From Coemansia sp. RSA 1804 (Eukaryota; Kickxellomycota; Kickxellomycetes; Kickxellales; Kickxellaceae): a DNA stretch of 22,756 nucleotides. This document shows, one piece after another, positions 17,258 to 22,756 of the stretch. The position numbers and the translations under genes are program-made. Under the pieces are notes generated by a model. That model was not told the DNA's origin and did no database searches. It saw nothing but the letters and a program-made list of their open reading frames with translations. The DNA lies in NCBI GenBank assembly GCA_027578815.1, contig JANBTH010000268.1, positions 1 to 22,756 of the forward strand. The letters are read 5' to 3'. The number at the start of each line of letters is the position of its first letter. The first letter of the stretch is position 1.

Positions 17258-20200
17258 ATGCCGGAAAATGAACGTGGTTCAAGTAGCGTCTCGCCTCGGC
17301 AGCGTGCAACGGTGATTATTGGCGACTATGAGCTGGGGTCACAGATTGGCCGTGGTTCCTTTGCCACTGTATACAAGGGTGTCAACAAGGTATGTCATTA
17401 TTTATTGCCAATTGCATTTGAAGGAGGGAAAAGTAATGTAGGAGTAGAGGGCAGGTTTCTTGATGGAGCTATACTAGTGTTTGTTGGACTACGTGTGGTT
17501 TATTGCTCCGTTCTGCACAGAGCACCGAGCTATTTCTCTCGTTTCTGTGCCGGAAAGCATTAAAAAACTATCCACGTCACACATATCTAGATTACAAGTA
17601 TATGCAACATAATGCAACCCATGCCTAACTCTGCTGCTGCCCATTGACAAGTACCAGGGGTGTTTTTTGACTAACAATTGCTGGTATATTTTTTGTATTC
17701 TGTGCCTGGATGTAGAAGACGAACACGCTGGTTGCAATAAAGTCGGTTGTTCGGTCGTCGCTCACCCGGCGTCTTTTGGAGAATCTAGAAACAGAAATCA
17801 ACATTCTGCGCACAGTAAAGCACCCTTCCGTGGTGGGTCTGATAGACTGTCTCAAGTCGCGCAACCACATCCATCTCGTGATGGAATACTGCTCGCTGGG
17901 AGACCTCGCAAGCTACATGCGCAAGCGCAAGGAGCACCCGTCGCTGCGCAACATGGACGGTGGGCTCAATATAGATATTGTGCGGAGCTTTGTCGGTCAG
18001 CTGGGTAAGGCCATGAGATTTCTTCGTTCACGCGATGTGATCCACCGGGACATAAAGACACAGAATCTTCTCTTGCAGCCGCCAAGCGACTCGTACGTGC
18101 TTGGCGAGTCCGAAGCCCTGGGCGTGTTCCCCCTGATCAAGGTTGCTGACTTTGGGTTTGCCCGTAATCTCCCGTCTACTGCGCTTGCGGAGACCCTGTG
18201 TGGATCGCCCCTGTACATGGCTCCTGAAATCCTCCACTACGAGCCGTATGACGCAAAGGCCGACTTGTGGTCCATTGGTGCTGTGATCTACGAGATGGTG
18301 GCTGGCAGACCGCCATTCCACGCCAGCAACCACGTGGAGCTTGCGCGTGTCATTGAGCGCACCAGCGACCGTATTGTGTTCCCCGACGAGAAGTCTGATG
18401 CCGGTGGAACGAGGGCTGCCGGAAAGGGCACGGGTGACGGGGTTTCGAAGGAACCCATCGATCCAGTTCTGAAGGACCTTGTGCGCCGGTTGCTGAGGAT
18501 GAACCCGGCAGACCGCATGCTCTTCGACGAGTTCTTTGCTCATCCAGCGCTGCATCTGGAAGCCAATCAGAGAGGACCACATTACGCACACGACAATGAA
18601 GCCGGGGGCTCCCAGTGGCAGCAGCAGCAGGATACAGATAACGCACCGCCGATGCCGCTGCCGTCTAGTAGGGAGCGTGCGGCAAGCAGTGTTGGTGGTG
18701 GTAGCTCGCATAACACGCGCTCCTCTTCACTGTCGAACGACGACGGGATACGCAAGGACGCTATATACAACCACCACCGCCATTATCTTCGGCAAGCGTA
18801 TCCTGCGGCTGATAACGTGCGCAGCGATACGGCGGCTGTGATGCAGGATGTTGATACCGAGCGGACAGAGTCTTCGGAACCGCATGCAGCGGCCTTGCGC
18901 GCAATGGAGGATCTGCGTATTGGACACACAAATGTGCCACAGCAACAGCAACAGCAGCCAGAGGCCCACTACTACTACCATGACTACGGGATGGCGCCTC
19001 TGCGTCAGAACCAGTATAACGCGCATGGCGATAACCGTTTGAATGTCAACACTACGATGACGTATCCCCCAGAGCAACCAAAGCAACCCCGCCATCATCG
19101 TCAAGGCAGCACAACAGCCGAAGAGGAGCAAGTGCTTGCTGAGCGCGAGTACGTGGTTATTGAGAAGCGTGCGGTTGAGATGAATGTGCTGGCGGATGAG
19201 CTGGACTCATCTCCGCACACGCCCACGGTGTTCTATCCGCCTCGTCCCGGCGCCATTCAGCAGGCGCCGGGTGTTGCGCGCCAGATGTCTGCTCTTGCGC
19301 GTGCTGTTCATGAGGCTGTGTCTGCGCAATACAATATTTCGACAGAGGCGGCAACCGGGCCACTGAACAGCAAGCTGGCGGCAACAGAGGCGGCTGCGTA
19401 TAACCCTGTCGATGATCCTTCTTCCACACCACGGCGTGGCGGTGGCCCATCGTCATCGTCGGGTAAGAAGCGGTCAGGTTCGCAGTCAGGTACAGGCGAT
19501 GGTGGAATGTTCAATCCTCTTGACGCGGGGTTGGCTGAAACATTCGAGTCGAGACATAGCCAGGGAACATCGCAGGAGGATCCAACTATTAGACGCATGG
19601 AGGGGCTGGCGTACAAGGCGGCTGCGATGAGTTTCCTGGCTGACATGAAGTGGCGGCTCCTGCCGTCGTCGATCACGGGCCGTGGCAACAGCGGGTCGGC
19701 CAGGTCTCGCGGCGATGTCCTGACCGATCCGGAGTCGGGTTTTCTCAACCCGAGTGACATTTCCATCGAAGAAGCGTTTGCGCTGTACCTCCGCGCGCTG
19801 GCGCTTCTGCACCACGCAACGATTGAGGCGAGCAGGTACTGGCGCAGCATCCATGGATCCGCCGGTGGTGCAGATACCACCACGAGTGGCAGCAGGAAAC
19901 AAACCACGTCCCAGGCATTGTCGTCGCCCGAATCGGGGTCGCTGCCACCATCGGCCGGACTGGTCACGGTGTCGGTGGCATTCAATAATGCAGTCCAGTG
20001 GGTTCGCAGCAAGTTCAACGAGTGTTTGGAGCGCGCGGAGATGCTCAAGCAGCTGGCCAACGGTAACGAATTGGACAATGTTGCGCAGGTCCCTGTTGTC
20101 CAGGTACTGTATGAGCAGGCGCTGGTGCTCAGCAAGGCTGCTGCGATCCGCGAGCTCAAGTGGATCGAGCCCCTCGACTGCGACCGCGCCTACCAGCTCG

Positions 20201-20478
20201 CCATCTGGATGCTTTCGGCTATTCTGGAAACTGCGGATACCAATGCCACCAGGAGAAGGAACACGCAGCGGGGCTCCTCGTCCAGCAATAATAGCAATAA
20301 CCAGCAAGCGATGGCTGCTGCTGACCTGTCGCAGCAGCAGTTTGATGAGATGGAGCTTGAGGATCGGACCATTGTTGAGCAGTTCATTGCTTCGATCGTC
20401 AAGCGGCGCGAGACGTTACAGCGTCGCTTGATGCAGCAGCATCGGCAGCAGCAACAACAACAACAAGAAGCTGTTTAA
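17258..20478 (+). CDS. ATG1: ATG1/ULK serine/threonine kinase of autophagy; exons 17258-17389 and 17716-20478
   Basis: Splicing out 17390-17715 joins 44 and 920 codons in phase and gives a 964-aa protein. Exon 1 carries the Gly-rich loop IGRGSFATVYKG (30-41). Exon 2 opens with KTNTLVAIK (Lys53), then HRDIKTQN (Asp156), ADFGFAR (Asp189) and LAETLCGSPLYMAPE, with the activation-loop Thr at 204. This is the Atg1 pattern (KHPSVVGLIDC, EYCSLGDL, DAKADLWSIG). After the kinase comes a long Gln/Ser-rich linker. EYVVIEKRAVEMNVLADEL includes Tyr523-Val-Val-Ile526, matching the Atg8-interacting motif of yeast Atg1 (YVVV). The C-terminal tMIT-type domain (about 672-945) would bind Atg13, and a poly-Gln tail follows. 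The kinase starts autophagosome formation at the phagophore assembly site under TOR control. The codon at 17776 that might look like a start is TTG, which supports the splice. Confidence 0.95.
17390..17715 (+). other. ATG1 intron (326 nt)
   Basis: The donor is AAG|GTATGT and the acceptor GATGTAG|AAGACG. CTAAC (17671-17675), about 40 nt before the acceptor, is a good branch site and a T-rich stretch follows it. Removal keeps phase 0 and restores the missing kinase segment. If retained, translation would continue from exon 1 to the stop at 17561-17563 and give about 101 residues without a catalytic loop. Confidence 0.92.
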
Positions 20479-20885
20479 CCGAGGTTTCCTTCATTTTTGC
20501 GTGGAATTGCATGCATATATAATATACGGTGATCTATGTGTGTGCATAAAACTACCAATTGATATGTTTGTTGAACAGGAATTCCGCAAAACTGAAGCAG
20601 AGGAATATCTCAATTGTAAACCCATAGGCGTTTAATGTATACCGGTGTGGTTGTTGAATTTATATTTGCTTGCAAAAGAAAATTACAAAGACGGCTACTG
20701 TAGCCATACAAGTAAAGGTAATATAGCTAAATATGCGCAAAAAGTAACATAACCAACACACAAAAATGCCAATACAACAATGATGAGTTGTAGCGTCTAA
20801 GCAATAAATAAATGTAATATAGCTAGCTTAGCATTTAAATTAAGCATATGGAGTTAATAGAAAAGCTAAAGACACATCGTAATAA
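20479..20885. other. AT-rich ATG1 3' region without gene
   Basis: No open frame of note. The 12-bp sequence GTAATATAGCTA occurs twice, at 20718-20729 and 20814-20825. ATGATGA (20780-20786) looks like a box C but has no matching box D. Confidence 0.4.
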
Positions 20886-21120
20886 CCAAGGTGTCTATGG
20901 CATCCTTATATAACCTTCCCAGGCTCTGTACCGCTGGAGGCTCAGACCTTGGGTTTATCTGGAGATCCGTTCTTACAAACCGACAGCTCAGGCCTACTCA
21001 ACAGCAGCAAGACACTGGAGGACATAGATGCCATGACCTGAATCTGATTCTGTGCGTGATTCTGCCAGTCAAAACATGCACTATAATGCAGCAAAAGAAA
21101 CCATGTCCTTTCTGATGTAG
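20886..21120 (+). pseudogene. Possible coding relic with one frame change
   Basis: Between 20886 and 21041 one frame is open and reads in part PGSVPLEAQTLGLSGDPF, then LLNSSKTLEDIDAMT, ending in a TGA (21039-21041). Moving by one base at 21040, the next frame reads ESDSVRDSASQNMHYNAAKE and stops at 21118. The two parts look like one hydrophilic protein broken by an indel, and the stretch is visibly less AT-rich than its surroundings. The start is missing and no family is recognised. Chance open frames cannot be excluded. Confidence 0.3.
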
Positions 21121-21619
21121 GGACTCACAATATTATAAACACTGCTTTGAATCTGCATTTTAAATACAATATGTGAGCTGCTGTATGTTAGTGTACTAGA
21201 AAACAGTGATAACACATAGTGGAGGTATCAGGATGTCTTTTTTATGAGTATTGCCATCATTTCCAATTGGTAATACATCCATTGCATGTATCCTACTGCT
21301 TAGTTGGATAGAACATAAAGTGATGAGTTTGACTGTCACTTCAATAAGAAGACCACACAGTCTTTAATGATTTCTGGAATCACATTACATACCTACTCTA
21401 CAATAATTTTTTAAATGGACTAACTGGTAATTGTCTTGTGAGCTTTCTAAACAGCAATGAGAATATTAGTGTTGATAATTTTATAGAGAAATATGATGGG
21501 GTTGAATATTTTTAGTTTAAAAAGATGTAGCCATGTATGCCCAACCACCACCATTATTTATTCCTCAGTTTACACATTATTTTTCCTAATTATCTATCAA
21601 TACTAATTAGTCAATAAGA
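21121..21619. other. AT-rich stretch with an ATG-less open frame
   Basis: The clearest structure is a 55-codon plus-strand frame at 21348-21515 that contains no ATG. It reads HTVFNDFWNHITYLLYNNFL and later NISVDNFIEKYDGVEYF before a TAG. It could be a last exon or a relic of a lost gene. CACAG at about 21356-21360 is a possible acceptor. Nothing else here is supported. Confidence 0.3.
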
Positions 21620-22000
21620 ATGAAATTCAAGCTTACAGAGGAGCAATTATCGCAGGCAGTGGAAGCTGTCATTAGTAATGATAGTAAAGCAAAAAAGTGG
21701 TCAACACTTAAAGATCCAGGTTCAGTTGAAAATAAAGCATGGATTAAATCAATTAAAACAAGCCGCGGCTACCGCAATTACGATGAAAACCCCCAATATA
21801 ATCTCTCAGAACTTACTTTTGCCAACTTTCCACCAGCAAAGAAAAGAGATTATACCTCTGAAGTGGAAAAATGTGTGAAGGAAATTACAGAAGAATATAG
21901 AGATAGTACATTTGAATTTATAATATGGATGCTCGAAAAAAAAGCAGAGAAGGATTCGAATGAAAGTAAAAAATGGTATAAACCATTTAAAAAAGGATAG
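21620..22000 (+). CDS. Hypothetical protein, 126 aa, Lys/Glu-rich
   Basis: I do not recognise this protein. It starts MKFKLTEEQLSQAVEAVI, has a middle segment ENPQYNLSELTFANFPPAKK (residues 56-75), a helical stretch with FEFIIWMLEKKAEKDS, and a very basic end (KKWYKPFKKG). No signal peptide or zinc motif is seen; the FEFIIWML stretch is too short and too amphipathic to be a clear membrane helix. AATAAATAAA (22003-22012) immediately after the stop is a strong poly(A) signal, and the ATG follows an AT-rich leader. These points and the 126 open codons in AT-rich DNA favour a real, probably lineage-specific gene. Base composition matches the ABC transporter island rather than the housekeeping genes. 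Confidence 0.55.
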   Translation: MKFKLTEEQLSQAVEAVISNDSKAKKWSTLKDPGSVENKAWIKSIKTSRGYRNYDENPQYNLSELTFANFPPAKKRDYTSEVEKCVKEITEEYRDSTFEFIIWMLEKKAEKDSNESKKWYKPFKKG

Positions 22001-22669
22001 GAAATAAATAAAGCCAGAAATGCTTTTGTAAAACAAGTATATACACTTTGTTTGGCAAAATTTCAGACATAAGAAATATCTTGTTACATTTCTTTTCTCA
22101 GTCAATATATTGCACGTGGTAATAATTGGTATTTGCTTTTGTTCTTGAATTGATATATATAATGGCACACTCTTTTGTTACAATCAAGCAATATCTATCA
22201 TTTTTGAAATAAAATAGAATTCTATTTATAAAGAATGGTTGTTAAAGCTATAAAAATATTAGTGAAAGGCCCAAGGCTCTGAACGCCTGTTTTTCCTCAA
22301 GTATGAGAACACCCTTAGTATTGACAAAACGTGCGTGCTTTAGGCGCTTGTATAGACTACTATATCGCACTTCTAATATCTAAAGAAGTTGTAGCTTACC
22401 TGTAACTTTTTTTTATGTGCTGTCCTCTGATTATAATATGATGGTGATCAGACGTGATTAGGCATCGATCAAGCAAATTGGTGCTTACGTATCCCCAGCC
22501 TAAGCAAGCAGAGCTGGGTTGTCTTGTCCGATGCAAGAAGAACATTACTTTATTATTATTTCTTCTTTCCTTATTCTCAATTACATTCATCCTAAACCGA
22601 AAGAAGGAACATTATTCATAATTTTTTCTTATTCATCCCTTTTGAGAATCAGCAATAATCAGACAGAAG
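22001..22669. other. AT-rich spacer before the last gene
   Basis: The spacer starts with the poly(A) signal of the 126-aa gene. Its right half carries pyrimidine-rich tracts (about 22551-22575 and 22620-22640) that suit the leader of the gene starting at 22670. A candidate spliced minus-strand unit in 22259-22590 is described separately. No tRNA was found. Confidence 0.4.
22259..22590 (-). other. Candidate small spliced antisense gene; exons 22590-22400 and 22286-22259
   Basis: On the minus strand an ATG at 22590 opens a frame that reads through FLHRTRQPSSACLGWGYVST and reaches a textbook donor ACAG|GTAAGC (intron from 22399). TACTAAG (22314-22320) is a perfect branch site, and AAACAG is an acceptor (intron ends at 22287). 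Joining the exons gives a 72-aa product that ends SYRRSEPWAFH before a TAA at 22259-22261. The product is not recognised. The unit is divergent from the gene at 22670, so it may be a noncoding promoter transcript or a chance arrangement. Confidence 0.25.
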
Positions 22670-22756
22670 ATGGAGTACAGCCTAATGCACCAAGAACCCA
22701 ACCAACATCCAGTAGCAGCACCGCGGGAGGTGCACAACCACGGGTTCTATCCGTAC
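22670..22756 (+). CDS. Start of an unidentified gene, truncated by the window end
   Basis: Twenty-nine codons are visible, starting MEYSLMHQEPNQHPVAAPRE and ending HNHGFYPY, open to the last base. An in-frame TGA at 22643-22645 shows that the ATG at 22670 is the first possible start in this exon. Base composition turns GC-rich again at this point, and the His/Pro/Gln-rich N-terminus looks like the disordered start of a regulatory protein. The family cannot be told. Confidence 0.5.
   Translation, partial: MEYSLMHQEPNQHPVAAPREVHNHGFYPY

Noticed and set aside
19308..20307. Long minus-strand frames opposite the ATG1 C-terminus
   Set aside because: They shadow the conserved tMIT-type region and have no features of their own.
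20780..21326. Box C-like ATGATGA (20780-20786) and GTGATGA (21320-21326), as in C/D snoRNAs
   Set aside because: No CTGA box D and no closing stem lie at a suitable distance.
22261..22300. AGGC-loop-GCCT followed by a T run, resembling a Pol III or bacterial-type terminator
   Set aside because: The stem is very short, no A/B boxes are found upstream, and this is a eukaryotic context.
1..22756. tRNA, rRNA, CRISPR arrays, insertion sequences or long terminal repeats
   Set aside because: Reading both strands I found no tRNA B-box with a cloverleaf, no rRNA, no spaced repeats, and no transposase, reverse transcriptase or terminal repeats.

Overview
The window is nuclear DNA of a fungus. It carries one-copy eukaryotic housekeeping genes (NOB1, MED20, PRP28, ATG1) and a fungal-type amino-acid permease. 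Genes are compact and almost intronless; the only intron I can place with confidence is in ATG1, with a GTATGT donor and a CTAAC branch site. Housekeeping genes are rich in G/C-ending codons and in CAG/AGC runs (poly-Gln, poly-Ser). An intron-poor, GC-rich early-diverging lineage such as Kickxellomycotina (Coemansia-like) would fit, but that placement is inference and I cannot prove it from this sequence.

Layout. Positions 1-5,900 are a GC-rich block: the 3' part of a GCKIII-type Ste20 kinase (+), NOB1 (-), MED20 (+, divergent from NOB1 across a 473-bp spacer), and an amino-acid permease (+) whose last codons run into a C11 homopolymer that probably shifts the frame. Positions 5,900-13,900 are an AT-rich island. 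It holds a short gene with its own TATA box and hairpin leader (-), a GH18 chitinase broken by a frameshift, a nonsense codon and a missing 3' end (-), several tiny Cys-containing reading frames, and a full-length but divergent AT-rich ABCC-type ABC transporter (+). PRP28 (13,948-16,539, +) and ATG1 (17,258-20,478, +, one 326-nt intron) form a second GC-rich block, split by a 0.7-kb pyrimidine-rich spacer. Positions 20,479-22,660 are AT-rich again, with two probable coding relics, an unrecognised 126-aa gene (+) and a possible small spliced antisense transcript. A new gene starts at 22,670 and leaves the window.

The genes do not form one pathway. The housekeeping genes serve cell polarity and cytokinesis signalling, 40S ribosome maturation, RNA polymerase II transcription, amino-acid uptake, splicing and autophagy. 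I see no coherent new multi-gene system. The parts most worth a second look are the AT-rich islands, where decayed or fast-evolving accessory genes sit between conserved genes, and the permease 3' end.
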